NCBI GenBank assembly: GCA_964449165.1
Contig: CAYVAT010000015.1
Coordinates: 1 to 64,000 of the forward strand
Source: CAYSCW01 sp964449165
GTDB lineage: Bacteria; Acidobacteriota; Aminicenantia; Aminicenantales; Aminicenantaceae
Length of the DNA: 64,000 nt
Direction of reading: 5' to 3'
Below the pieces are notes generated by a model. It was not told the origin of the DNA. It made no database searches and was given only the letters and a program-made list of their open reading frames with translations. Positions 32,383-41,207 of this stretch are shown here, piece after piece; position 1 is the first letter of the stretch; each line of letters opens with the position of its first letter. The position numbers were made by a program, and so were the translations under genes.

Positions 32383-35193
32383 TTAATTCTTGATGGTTGT
32401 TTTATTGGTCTTTTTTTTGTCCAAATCCGTAGGGATAAAGATGGTGAAGAGTGAGCCTTTTCCTGCCTCGCTCTCTACAGCAAGATGACCTTCATGTTCT
32501 TTGATGATGGCATAGCTTATGGATAATCCCAAGCCTGTCCCTTTTCCGATTCCTTTTGTGGTGAAGAAAGGATCGAAAATATGGGGCAGATGTTGGTTTT
32601 TTATCCCTGTTCCTGTGTCCTCGATTTTTATCACAGCTTCATTGTTTTGCTGAGAGAGCTCGATTCTTAAGGTCCCTCCATCTGGCATGGCATCTATGGC
32701 GTTGAGAATGATGTTGATGAAGACCTGCTGAAGTTTTTCTCCCTGAGCAAAGATGGATGGAAGAGGGGAGAGACTGAGTTCGATGTTGATGTTAAGGGCT
32801 TTGAGTTTGTAGTCGATCAGGGAGACGATTTCTTCCAGATTTTTCTTGAGGTTCACATGATAAAAGGATGACCCAGAAGGGCTTCGGGCAAAGTTGAGGA
32901 GGTTTTTGATGATACGGCCCACTCTGTCTGTTTGGGCTTCGATTTTATCCAGAATTTGAGCATGGCTGGAATCGGAGAGTTTTCGTTGCAGGATCTGGAC
33001 ATAGCTGGAAATTCCAGTCAGAGGAGTGTTGATCTCATGTGCCACTCCTGCGGAAAGGAGACCGATAGATGCCAACTTTTCAGAAGTAAGCAGCTGCTGC
33101 TGGAGGGATATTTTTTCTGTGATGTCCTCGAAGACTATCACTGTTCCGTAGGGATTCATCTTGTTGTCCAGAAGAGGAGTCTTGGCGATATCAAATATTT
33201 TCTTCATCCCAGCGGGGATCTCCAGAGTGATTTCGCTCAACAAGCGAAAGCCTTGTTGGGTGTCAGGAGGAAATAGGGCTCGGAAATTTTTCCTGCCCAA
33301 GACGTTAATCAGATTTTTGTTAATCACCTCTTCTTTTCTCATGCCAAAAGTCCCTTCCAGAATGCGGTTCCAGCCGATGATTTTTCCTTTCTGGTCGAGC
33401 ACAGCCACTCCTACGGTCAGGCTTTCGATGATGTTTTCGCTGTAGTCTTTCAGTCTCTCTAACTCTACAGCTCTCTGGTTGGTTTGGTTGTAGAGATAGG
33501 CATTTTCCAGGGCCAGAGCTACAGGTGAAGATATGGTCCTCAGAAGTTCCCAATCTTCCGATGTCAGGTAGGTGTTATCGACCTTTTTTCCCATACCCAG
33601 ACAACCGATCAGTTTATCTTCAACTCTTAATGCCATGAAATGAAAAAAGCCCAAAGCGGAAAGCTTGTTGGATGAATAGAATGAGAGTGACTCCTCTTGC
33701 TCAAGCTCTTGATAAAGATGTGTATCGAATATAACCTGGCTGTTGGGGAGAGGCAGTTTGCCTCGAGATCTAAAGATGGAAAAACATCTCTTCTTCTCGT
33801 CAGAGGGGAGAAGGAGAGCGATGGATTTCAGAGAGAGGGCATTGGCGATCAAATCCAGGAGGGATTGGGTAAGATTTTGAAGGTTTCTTTCCCTGGAAAG
33901 TTCCTTACTTATCGAGAGAAGGGTTTTGCGGTATTGGTAGCTCCTTTTGTAGAAAGCCCTGTCAATAAGAGCTTGGAAGAGCTTTTTCAGAGGAGAAAAG
34001 AGAGTTGCTCCCAAAACTATAGCCATGATACCTAGGATCAAAGCGTTGAGCCTGTTTTCGGAGAAGACTTTGGTTTGAGAACTGACGATAAAGTAGAGAG
34101 TGGCGAGCACCACATAGGAAGAAATAAAGGTGAGGGCCTTCTTGAGGAGAACCTCAGAATCCATAATCTTGTACCTGGAGATGGAATAAGCAAAGGTTAA
34201 GGGAATGAGAGCTTGAAGCAGTACCGCCAATTCTGAGGCTTTAGAAGGAAGATGACCTGTCATAAAGGGGATGATGTAGAATAAGATAAAAGGGATGATT
34301 CCGAAACCTAATCCGTATGCGATCCACTTCAACTGCTTCTTGATCAGAGGACTGGCTGGTTTGAGACTGCTCTGGAAGATGATGCCCAGTGCTACGACAG
34401 AGAAGACAGCAAAGTGGAGAAGATCGAGTTTTTCGGAGGTGTGATAGATGCTGAGAACCAGATAATCGCTCAGTTTTTGGAAGGGAGGAAGATTGAGGAG
34501 GATTTTGAGCAGGAGGAGGATAAGGGCTGGAAGATAGAGGAAGTAAGCAGCAGAAGGTCTCGCTTTCAAAGATTTTTTCCGTTGAGGAAAGATCAGGAAG
34601 AAGTGAAGGAATAGCGGAGGGAAAAGGAAAAAGGCAACCTTGTCCAGCCAGTAAAAGATACTGTCCAAGGTATTCATTTCTCCTGTCGCGGAGAATATAT
34701 AGAAAGAATAGAATGTCAGGGAAAGGAAATAAAAATAGACATAGGGCATGGAGAAAGGCTTGCTGGAATTGAGAAAGACGATGACGCCTATGATCAATGT
34801 GGTCAATCCGATAAGAGCAAGGTAAAAATAAATAAGATTGGCCCCTTTTTGGGTAAGATAAAAAGAAGGGAAAATAAGCTCTCCCTGTCGGTTGATTTGG
34901 TAGGTCACCTTCTGACCTGTCTTCCATGATAACCAAAGATTTTTGGCTACGTCTATCCTGTTATTTGTAGGATTATCATTGATTGAGTAGAGGATATCAC
35001 CTTTTTTAATGCCTGCTACGAGATAGGCTGGAGAGTCTACATCGACTTTGATGGCGGTCAGGTTCCCAGATTTTTTTTGCCAGTAAACACCGTCTGTCGG
35101 TTCTTTCCATGTAATTTTTTTGTAGATATTCCAGACACCCAGAACAAGGAGGATGAGAACAGGAAAGACTACCAAATAAGCTTTTTTCTTCAT
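32383..35193 (-). CDS. Membrane sensor histidine kinase with PDZ, GAF and PAS domains (PilS-like position)
   Basis: 936 residues. Order: anchor helix (5-22), PDZ-like domain (35-108, VDSPAYLVAGIKKGDILYSIN core), a block of about eight to nine helices (118-400), GAF domain (415-565), PAS (588-692), HisKA with phospho-acceptor H719 in AGVAHEINTPL, and HATPase with GTGLGLSISYAI near 890. The periplasmic PDZ plus multi-helix sensor is unlike the PilS of Pseudomonas (six helices, PAS). The ligand is unknown. Cotranscribed with the response regulator. Confidence 0.9.
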   Translation of the reverse strand: MKKKAYLVVFPVLILLVLGVWNIYKKITWKEPTDGVYWQKKSGNLTAIKVDVDSPAYLVAGIKKGDILYSINDNPTNNRIDVAKNLWLSWKTGQKVTYQINRQGELIFPSFYLTQKGANLIYFYLALIGLTTLIIGVIVFLNSSKPFSMPYVYFYFLSLTFYSFYIFSATGEMNTLDSIFYWLDKVAFFLFPPLFLHFFLIFPQRKKSLKARPSAAYFLYLPALILLLLKILLNLPPFQKLSDYLVLSIYHTSEKLDLLHFAVFSVVALGIIFQSSLKPASPLIKKQLKWIAYGLGFGIIPFILFYIIPFMTGHLPSKASELAVLLQALIPLTFAYSISRYKIMDSEVLLKKALTFISSYVVLATLYFIVSSQTKVFSENRLNALILGIMAIVLGATLFSPLKKLFQALIDRAFYKRSYQYRKTLLSISKELSRERNLQNLTQSLLDLIANALSLKSIALLLPSDEKKRCFSIFRSRGKLPLPNSQVIFDTHLYQELEQEESLSFYSSNKLSALGFFHFMALRVEDKLIGCLGMGKKVDNTYLTSEDWELLRTISSPVALALENAYLYNQTNQRAVELERLKDYSENIIESLTVGVAVLDQKGKIIGWNRILEGTFGMRKEEVINKNLINVLGRKNFRALFPPDTQQGFRLLSEITLEIPAGMKKIFDIAKTPLLDNKMNPYGTVIVFEDITEKISLQQQLLTSEKLASIGLLSAGVAHEINTPLTGISSYVQILQRKLSDSSHAQILDKIEAQTDRVGRIIKNLLNFARSPSGSSFYHVNLKKNLEEIVSLIDYKLKALNINIELSLSPLPSIFAQGEKLQQVFINIILNAIDAMPDGGTLRIELSQQNNEAVIKIEDTGTGIKNQHLPHIFDPFFTTKGIGKGTGLGLSISYAIIKEHEGHLAVESEAGKGSLFTIFIPTDLDKKKTNKTTIKN

Positions 35194-35266
35194 CGTAGGT
35201 AGGTGGTTTTGCTTGACTCTTCAGTTACAATGAATCCAAAAAATTGAATCATAGGTATAAAAAAAA

Positions 35267-35551
35267 TCAGTCCAAGATATGTCTTTCTCCAGACCTGATT
35301 GCCCATTTTATGCTCGACTGATTGAGGAATTTCTTCAGCGCGATGTCTTCTTTAAGCCCTAAAGGCTTTGTATCCCTAGAGAGTACAGTGCTCATGTAAT
35401 CATATTTGGGTTTTTTTGTTTCTTGTGGATGGGCTGTGCCACTTGCTATGGATAATAACTCTGTAGCGCTGATTCCTCTTTCTCTGACCATGGGTGTCAG
35501 GAGAGAGACCAGAAAAATGAGTGTTATGGCCGAAATAATCTTGTTTTTCAC
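35267..35551 (-). CDS. Small hypothetical secreted protein, start uncertain
   Basis: The open frame runs from 35743 (TTG) to 35267, 158 codons. I suggest the GTG at 35551 because it opens a signal-peptide-like stretch (VKNKIISAITLIFLVSLLTP), leaving a 95-residue protein whose mature part ends SIKWAIRSGERHILD. There is no good ribosome-binding site before this GTG and no family is recognised. It sits between the sensor kinase gene and the pilC promoter, on the strand of the kinase. It may be real, a remnant, or chance. Confidence 0.35.
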   Translation of the reverse strand: MKNKIISAITLIFLVSLLTPMVRERGISATELLSIASGTAHPQETKKPKYDYMSTVLSRDTKPLGLKEDIALKKFLNQSSIKWAIRSGERHILD

Positions 35552-35778
35552 TGTTTTAAAAATAAAGTTTTTCTCAGATTTTGTCAATCTTTTGGAATCT
35601 GGCTCTGCCTTCAAAGGAAGCCATGGACAATACTCTTGAACTGTATATTTACGCGTGATGAAGTCTGATTCCAATAGATTCCATGCCTGATCCAAATCCC
35701 TGAAAATTCCGTAAAATACGCCTCTCGGCAGACTAAATAACAAAGAGAGAGTCCGCCATTAAAACAAGACCATTATAT

Positions 35779-35807
35779 TTGACAAAAAATAGAGGATAAC
35801 CTAATAT
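35779..35807 (+). promoter_or_regulatory. Promoter of the pilC-pilQ operon
   Basis: TTGACA (35779-35784), 17-base spacer, TAATAT (35802-35807). Same boxes and spacer as the glnA promoter. Predicted start near 35814, leader about 32 bases before pilC. It is a sigma-70-type promoter, not sigma-54. Confidence 0.7.
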
Positions 35808-35845
35808 TAGACCCAGGAAATTGACGAACAATTCTGGTTTAAATT

Positions 35846-37054
35846 ATGCCTTATTTCACATGTAGATTAGCCAAAGAGGACGGCCACACATTCATCCAAT
35901 CCTTCCTTGCTCCCTCCTCCCAAGAGTGCCGAGCCCATTTTGAAGCAGAGGGGCTCTGTGTCTTATCAATCAGTAGAGATTGGAAGAGGCTTAAAATCCC
36001 TGTCGTTCCTTTCGAGAGAAAGATCAAAGAGAGAGACTTCATCATGTTCAACCAGGAATTTGTTGCTCTCATCCGAGCAGGCTATCCTATTCTAAAGAGC
36101 ATCGAAATCATCGTTAGCCGGATCAAGAATGTCCACCTCAAAGAAATATTGATGAATGTGGAAAATGATATAAGGGGAGGAAAATCCCTCTCAGAAGCCT
36201 TCTCTCCTTACCATCAGACCTTCTCAAAAGTCTATATCGCTGCTCTCATGGCAGGAGAAAGAAGTGGAAATCTGGTTGATACCATCAGCCGTTACAATGA
36301 CTATGCCAAGACAGTTTCCAGGACGAAATCCAGAATAAGGGCTGCCTTGAGTTATCCAACCCTTCTTCTCCTGTTTTCTTTTTTTCTCTTACTCATCCTG
36401 ATTAATTTTATCCTTCCTCGTTTTTCACAGTTTTATGCAGATTTTGAGGCCCAACTTCCGGGCATAACACGCTTCTTAATGAGCTTTTCTCTTGCTATTA
36501 AAAATAACATTCTGCTGCTGATTGGTATCCTGTTTGTGTTCCTTCTTGCTTATTTTCAAATTCGAAAGAGGGAGAAAATTTTGATTCTCATGGATCGTGT
36601 CAGACTGAAAACTCCTTATGGAGGAATTATCTGGTTGGAGTCAGCTGTTGCGCTTTTCTGTCGAACTCTAAGTCTTCTCCTGGGAGGAGGAATTTCCCTG
36701 CTGGAATCGATCGGCATTGCCCATCAGGCAGTTTCAAATAAATTTCTCCACAAAAGATTAGAGCAGCTTCCCGATCGCATAAAGAACGGGGAAAGTTTAT
36801 CCGAGGCGCTTCAGAAATCTGGTATTTTCCCCTTGTTGGCTCTGGACATGATCCGGGTAGGAGAGACTTCAGCCAACCTTGAGGGGATGCTGATCGATGT
36901 GGCCGATGTCTATGATGAAAGAATTCAGACAAAGATTAACACCTTCGTCTCACTTGTTGAACCTATGATCATCATTTTCATGGGCTTGATTGTGGCCGGT
37001 ATGCTTCTTTCGGTTTATCTCCCTATTTTTAATATAATAAGAGTGGCACGCTGA
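35846..37054 (+). CDS. pilC: Type IV pilus inner-membrane platform protein PilC
   Basis: Polytopic platform that couples the assembly ATPase to the pilus. Two T2SSF domains are visible (about residues 65-190 and 270-395), each ending in long hydrophobic helices (LLLLFSFFLLLILINFILP and PMIIIFMGLIVAGMLLSVYLP). Typical segments: FNQEFVALIRAGYPILKSIEI and LCRTLSLLLGGGISLLESI-like (here FCRTLSLLLGGGISLLES). 402 aa, standard. First gene of the pil operon; its stop overlaps the pilB start. Confidence 0.94.
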   Translation: MPYFTCRLAKEDGHTFIQSFLAPSSQECRAHFEAEGLCVLSISRDWKRLKIPVVPFERKIKERDFIMFNQEFVALIRAGYPILKSIEIIVSRIKNVHLKEILMNVENDIRGGKSLSEAFSPYHQTFSKVYIAALMAGERSGNLVDTISRYNDYAKTVSRTKSRIRAALSYPTLLLLFSFFLLLILINFILPRFSQFYADFEAQLPGITRFLMSFSLAIKNNILLLIGILFVFLLAYFQIRKREKILILMDRVRLKTPYGGIIWLESAVALFCRTLSLLLGGGISLLESIGIAHQAVSNKFLHKRLEQLPDRIKNGESLSEALQKSGIFPLLALDMIRVGETSANLEGMLIDVADVYDERIQTKINTFVSLVEPMIIIFMGLIVAGMLLSVYLPIFNIIRVAR

Positions 37055-38673
37055 TGGATAAATCCAAGAAAGATAAACGAGAAAAGACCTTCTTCTCTGA
37101 AGAAGAAGAAACAAAAAAACTGGCAGAGAGATATCATGTTTCCTACATCGACCTTTCTTCCTACACATTGAGTCGGGAATTGGTTCAGTCTTTTCCTGTG
37201 GAGTTCCTCTACAGGTCAAATTTCATTCCCTTGGAAGAGAATGAAGGTGTAGTCAGGATTGCCATCTCTGATCCTTCCGATATAAAGACTATCGATGACA
37301 TCGAAGCCTATTTGGGTAAGAAGGTGGAGGTCTATGCGGCTTCAAAAAGATCCATCCATGAGGCCTTGAGGAAGAGTGAAACAGCTCTTCAGGTCCTCAA
37401 GGATGCTACCGAAGGATTCATCCATCAGGTGGTGGAAAAGGAAGGAGGGGAAGAAGAAGAGGTGATTTCCGTCGAGAAGCTGGCTGATCAAGATGGATCC
37501 ATCATCAAACTGGTTAATTCCATCATCTTTACCGCTGTCCAGAAGAGGGCCAGTGATGTTCATATCGAGTCAAAAGAGGAAGGAGTGACCATCAAGTATC
37601 GCATAGACGGGGTTCTGAGCGAGGCTATGGAACCCATCGATAAGAAATTTCAATCTCTCATCATCTCCAGAGTGAAGGTCATGTCTGACCTGGATATTGC
37701 CGAACGAAGGGTTCCTCAAGATGGAAGATTCCGGCTGAAGATCAAAGACAAAACCATCGATTTTCGTGTCTCCATCATGCCCAGCATCTACGGTGAGGAT
37801 GCGGTGATTCGTATCCTGGATAAAGAAATGATCACCGAAGCCATCTCCGAACTAAGGATGGATCTGCTCGGTTTTTCTGATGAGGTTCTCTCCAAGTTTC
37901 GAAAATACATCGTCCAGCCTTATGGCATGGTTCTGGTGACTGGCCCTACAGGAAGCGGAAAAACCACCACCCTCTATGCTGCCCTGACAGAGATAAAGAG
38001 CCCCGAGGATAAGATCGTCACCATCGAAGATCCTGTAGAATATCAAATAGAAGGCATAACGCAGATTCCGGTCAACGAAAAAAAAGGACTTACCTTTGCT
38101 AGAGGATTGAGATCCATATTGAGGCATGATCCGGATAAAATCATGGTCGGTGAGATCAGGGACCCTGAAACTGCTCAGATCGCCATCCAGTCGGCCCTGA
38201 CCGGACATCTGGTCTTTACCACAGTCCATGCCAACAATGTTTTTGATGTCATAGGCCGTTTTCTCCATATGAAGGTGGATCCTTACAGCTTCATCTCGGC
38301 CCTTAATTGTATCCTGGCTCAACGATTGGTGAGAGTGCTCTGTTCCAAATGTAAGGCGTCTTTCCAGTACAATAATCAACAGCTACTTGAATCAGGTCTC
38401 GATCCAGCAGAGTACAAAGATCAGGTCTTCTATGAAGCGAAGGGGTGTCCAGAGTGCAATTTCACTGGCTATCGGGGAAGAACAGCTATCGCTGAACTTT
38501 TAGAGCTATCAGATAAAATCCGAGAGATGATCTTGGACAAAAAACCTCTTTCTGAAGTTAAAAAAAGGGCCAAAGTGGAAGGTATGATCTTCTTGAGAGA
38601 GGTAGGAATGGATAAGGTGGTCAAGGGCACTACCAGCCTGAGAGAATTGAACAAAGTGACTTTCGTAGAGTGA
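37054..38673 (+). CDS. pilB: Type IV pilus extension ATPase PilB (GspE family)
   Basis: Hexameric ATPase that drives pilus assembly. N-terminal MshEN-like domain (residues 1-150), Walker A GPTGSGKTTT near 297, Asp box and Walker B (IMVGEIRDPETA near 363), His box (TGHLVFTTVHANN near 383) and the zinc tetracysteine C-x2-C ... C-x2-C (CSKCKASF, CPECNFTGYRGR near 430-475) that marks extension ATPases as opposed to PilT. 539 aa. No separate PilT is found in the window. Confidence 0.93.
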   Translation: MDKSKKDKREKTFFSEEEETKKLAERYHVSYIDLSSYTLSRELVQSFPVEFLYRSNFIPLEENEGVVRIAISDPSDIKTIDDIEAYLGKKVEVYAASKRSIHEALRKSETALQVLKDATEGFIHQVVEKEGGEEEEVISVEKLADQDGSIIKLVNSIIFTAVQKRASDVHIESKEEGVTIKYRIDGVLSEAMEPIDKKFQSLIISRVKVMSDLDIAERRVPQDGRFRLKIKDKTIDFRVSIMPSIYGEDAVIRILDKEMITEAISELRMDLLGFSDEVLSKFRKYIVQPYGMVLVTGPTGSGKTTTLYAALTEIKSPEDKIVTIEDPVEYQIEGITQIPVNEKKGLTFARGLRSILRHDPDKIMVGEIRDPETAQIAIQSALTGHLVFTTVHANNVFDVIGRFLHMKVDPYSFISALNCILAQRLVRVLCSKCKASFQYNNQQLLESGLDPAEYKDQVFYEAKGCPECNFTGYRGRTAIAELLELSDKIREMILDKKPLSEVKKRAKVEGMIFLREVGMDKVVKGTTSLRELNKVTFVE

Positions 38674-38677
38674 AGAG

Positions 38678-39625
38678 ATGATGTCTTCAGCACTGATAAA
38701 AGAAAAAGCCATAAAATATTTTACTCAGCCTCCTGTTATCCATTCATCTTTTTATTTTTCCTCTGGATATGTGAGTGGTATTCATCTTTCCCCGAAGGAG
38801 AAAAGACTTAAAAGTTATTTTTTTTCTCCCCTGGAAAGCGGGGTGATCGAACCCTCTTTCGCCAAGAAGAACATAAAGAAAGCAGCTCTGTTAGAAGAAA
38901 AATTAAAGGAGGGATTGGAAAAGATTCATCTCAGTGATAAAAAGACTGCCTGCCTCATTCCTGAGTTATCCCTTAAAGCCTTTGTCTTTTCCTTCGATTC
39001 ACTTCCTGCCTCAGCAGAGGAAAGGCAGCAGATCCTCCGGTTTCGTATAAAAAAACAGATGGGATTCGTACCTCAAGATATCCGATTGTCTTTTCAACAA
39101 ATAAGATCCAACAGAACAAAGAAACTTTTGGTTTCCTTGGCTCGCTCTGCAGTCATCGAGGAGTATGAGGATTTACTCAGCCGCCTGGGATTAAGAGTCA
39201 GGGCTGTCGGTTCTCCTCTTCTTGGATTGTACAATGTTATGAACATGGAGAAAGATGAGGACTTCCTCTTGATCAACATCGAGAAGGATTCGCTCAGTCT
39301 TTTGGCTGTTATCTCTTCAGAAATAACTCTTTATAGACAGAAGTCTCTTTCCCTTGGGCGAGAAGTCCCTTCTTATTCTCGAGAGGAATTGGAAAATGTG
39401 GTCAATGAAGTGGAAAATACAGCGCATTTCATAGAAGATCGAGAGAAGAAGAAAATTAAGTCTTTCTTCATCCGTTTGGGTCTGCCAAGCGGAGAAGAAG
39501 AAGTATTTTCTTATCTTCAGGAAAAGTGGCTTTTTCCTTTGAGAAGAGTGGATGTTGTCCAGGCAGAGAACTCGAATCACAAGGAACGAGAGATTTTAGC
39601 CCCTCTGGCAGGACAGATCCTATGA
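38678..39625 (+). CDS. pilM: Type IV pilus assembly protein PilM (actin-like)
   Basis: Cytoplasmic actin-like protein that binds the N-terminus of PilN and links the ATPase with the inner-membrane alignment complex. Divergent: recognisable parts are FSFDSLPASAEERQQILRFR near 98 (the PilM/GspL-type LP segment) and the position before pilN. 315 aa, slightly short of the usual 350. Two adjacent ATGs (38678, 38681). Its TGA overlaps the pilN ATG. Confidence 0.82.
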   Translation: MMSSALIKEKAIKYFTQPPVIHSSFYFSSGYVSGIHLSPKEKRLKSYFFSPLESGVIEPSFAKKNIKKAALLEEKLKEGLEKIHLSDKKTACLIPELSLKAFVFSFDSLPASAEERQQILRFRIKKQMGFVPQDIRLSFQQIRSNRTKKLLVSLARSAVIEEYEDLLSRLGLRVRAVGSPLLGLYNVMNMEKDEDFLLINIEKDSLSLLAVISSEITLYRQKSLSLGREVPSYSREELENVVNEVENTAHFIEDREKKKIKSFFIRLGLPSGEEEVFSYLQEKWLFPLRRVDVVQAENSNHKEREILAPLAGQIL

Positions 39626-40188
39626 GAAATAAGCGGAGCATTCATTTAAACCTGGCCACCCATCCCTTGAGGAACAGAAGATTTTTCTCCTTCTGCCTGA
39701 TCTTTATGGGAATCATTTTTCTCTTTCTTTCTATTACCGGAGGGGTGGTCTATTTCTCCTACAGGAATAAAGCAGGAGCCATCAAGACCTCTCTCTCAGA
39801 ATTAGATCAATCCACAAGAGAAATGCAGAACATGGAAACGCAGGACGGATCCCAGGTCGAGAAAATGGAAGGGATTTACCAAGAGACGGTTGATATCATA
39901 AACGGATTGATCTTCAGAAAGAGCTTTTCCTGGATCGACTTTCTCTCTTGTTTGGAAGATTCTCTTCCCCCTTCGAGTTACATTGTTTCCCTAGCTCCTA
40001 CACTATCTGAGGATCTGCAGATGAGGGTGAGATTTGCAGTAGTTTCCCGGAGCCTGGAGGATCTATTGGAGCTTATCAGTAATTTGAAAGGAATGAAATT
40101 CAAGAATATAAGAGTGCTCAACGAAGTCAGCAACGAACAAGGATTTTTGCGTTCGGAGATTTCTTTAACCTATGAAAGAAATATTTGA
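39622..40188 (+). CDS. pilN: Type IV pilus assembly protein PilN
   Basis: Bitopic alignment protein that pairs with PilO. The start ATG at 39622 overlaps the pilM stop (ATGA). It has the diagnostic cytoplasmic PilM-binding motif HLNLATHPLRNRRF (residues 7-20, INLLP-type), one membrane helix (about 25-46), a coiled coil and a small ferredoxin-like domain. 188 aa is standard. Confidence 0.9.
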   Translation: MRNKRSIHLNLATHPLRNRRFFSFCLIFMGIIFLFLSITGGVVYFSYRNKAGAIKTSLSELDQSTREMQNMETQDGSQVEKMEGIYQETVDIINGLIFRKSFSWIDFLSCLEDSLPPSSYIVSLAPTLSEDLQMRVRFAVVSRSLEDLLELISNLKGMKFKNIRVLNEVSNEQGFLRSEISLTYERNI

Positions 40189-40732
40189 TGTTTTAAGCGG
40201 TAAAGAAAGGAAAATCCTGCAATGGTTTTGCCTTCTGCTGTTGGTCCCTGTGGTGTTTTTGCTGTTTGTTGCAGGGGGAGAGAGAAGGGCTTATTCTGGC
40301 ATACTGGAATCTTTAACTGCTCAGAAGGAGAGTTATCAGAGTTTGGTCGCTGAAAACACTAAAAAAGAAAAGGAATGGCTCAAATGGCAGCATACTGTTC
40401 GGGATATAGAGGAAATCAGGGAGAAATATTTCTATAAGGATAATAATGTGTTTGAGGAGATGAGAGGAGACCTGCAGAGGATATTCAGTCAGACTGGCAT
40501 CTATGCTTCACGGAAAAATTATGATTATAGCCAGCTTCGCAATGGGAATCTGGAGAAGCTTGTTGTCAGCTTTGATTGGAAAGGCTCCTATTCATCGCTA
40601 AAAAGATTCCTCGATTCTGTGGAGAAATTGCCAAAATTCTTGCTTGTCGAAAAGATCGATTTTTCGAACATCGAAACCCAAAGCGGAATGCTGGAATTGA
40701 AGATGACTCTGGCGGGGTACTATGAGAAATAA
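40172..40732 (+). CDS. pilO: Type IV pilus assembly protein PilO
   Basis: Partner of PilN in the inner-membrane alignment ring. One helix near residues 14-31 (ILQWFCLLLLVPVVFLLFV), a coiled coil, and a C-terminal alpha/beta domain with SYSSLKRFLDSVEKLPKFLLVEKI-type segment (key part SLKRFLDSVEKLP). 186 aa. Overlaps pilN by 17 and pilP by 11 bases, so the set is translationally coupled. Confidence 0.85.
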   Translation: MKEIFDVLSGKERKILQWFCLLLLVPVVFLLFVAGGERRAYSGILESLTAQKESYQSLVAENTKKEKEWLKWQHTVRDIEEIREKYFYKDNNVFEEMRGDLQRIFSQTGIYASRKNYDYSQLRNGNLEKLVVSFDWKGSYSSLKRFLDSVEKLPKFLLVEKIDFSNIETQSGMLELKMTLAGYYEK

Positions 40733-41207
40733 GAGATTTGTAGCCTGCATTCTCTTCTTCTGCTTCCTGTGCCTGTCTTGTGCCTCCCTTGCCCAAGAGA
40801 AAAATTCCGAACAAGATTCTGAAAAGGAAGTCAAAAGCCTCATCCGCAAGGATTTGTTGCAGATAAAGAGAGAAGATCCTAAGCTTCCCGGAAGAAATAT
40901 CTTTACTCCCCAAAGCAGAAGGATGAGCGGGGAGGTTATTCAGTCGCTTGAGATTTCCCCCAGCCTTCAGGAAGGAGCCTCCGCTGAAGTAATGGATTCC
41001 TCCTCTTCTCTTAACTTGAGATATATCGGTTACATCGATTCCGGCCAAAAAATGGTTGCTCTCGTCATCTTTGAAGGAGAGGCCATCGCTGTACAAAAAG
41101 GCGAGAAAATAAGCGAACAATATACTGTCGAAGAGATCACTACAGAAAACATAGAAATCATCGGCCCTGGTGGTGAGAAAAAGCAGATTCCATTAGAAGG
41201 AGAGTAA
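40722..41207 (+). CDS. pilP: PilP-like pilus lipoprotein
   Basis: Links the PilNO ring to the secretin. The signal ends with a lipobox (LCLSCAS; Cys near 20), followed by a disordered charged linker and a small beta domain (LRYIGYIDSGQKMVALVIFEG near 104, then a KGEKISEQYTVEEI strand). 161 aa. Assigned by order between pilO and pilQ more than by similarity. Its stop overlaps pilQ. Confidence 0.8.
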   Translation: MRNKRFVACILFFCFLCLSCASLAQEKNSEQDSEKEVKSLIRKDLLQIKREDPKLPGRNIFTPQSRRMSGEVIQSLEISPSLQEGASAEVMDSSSSLNLRYIGYIDSGQKMVALVIFEGEAIAVQKGEKISEQYTVEEITTENIEIIGPGGEKKQIPLEGE

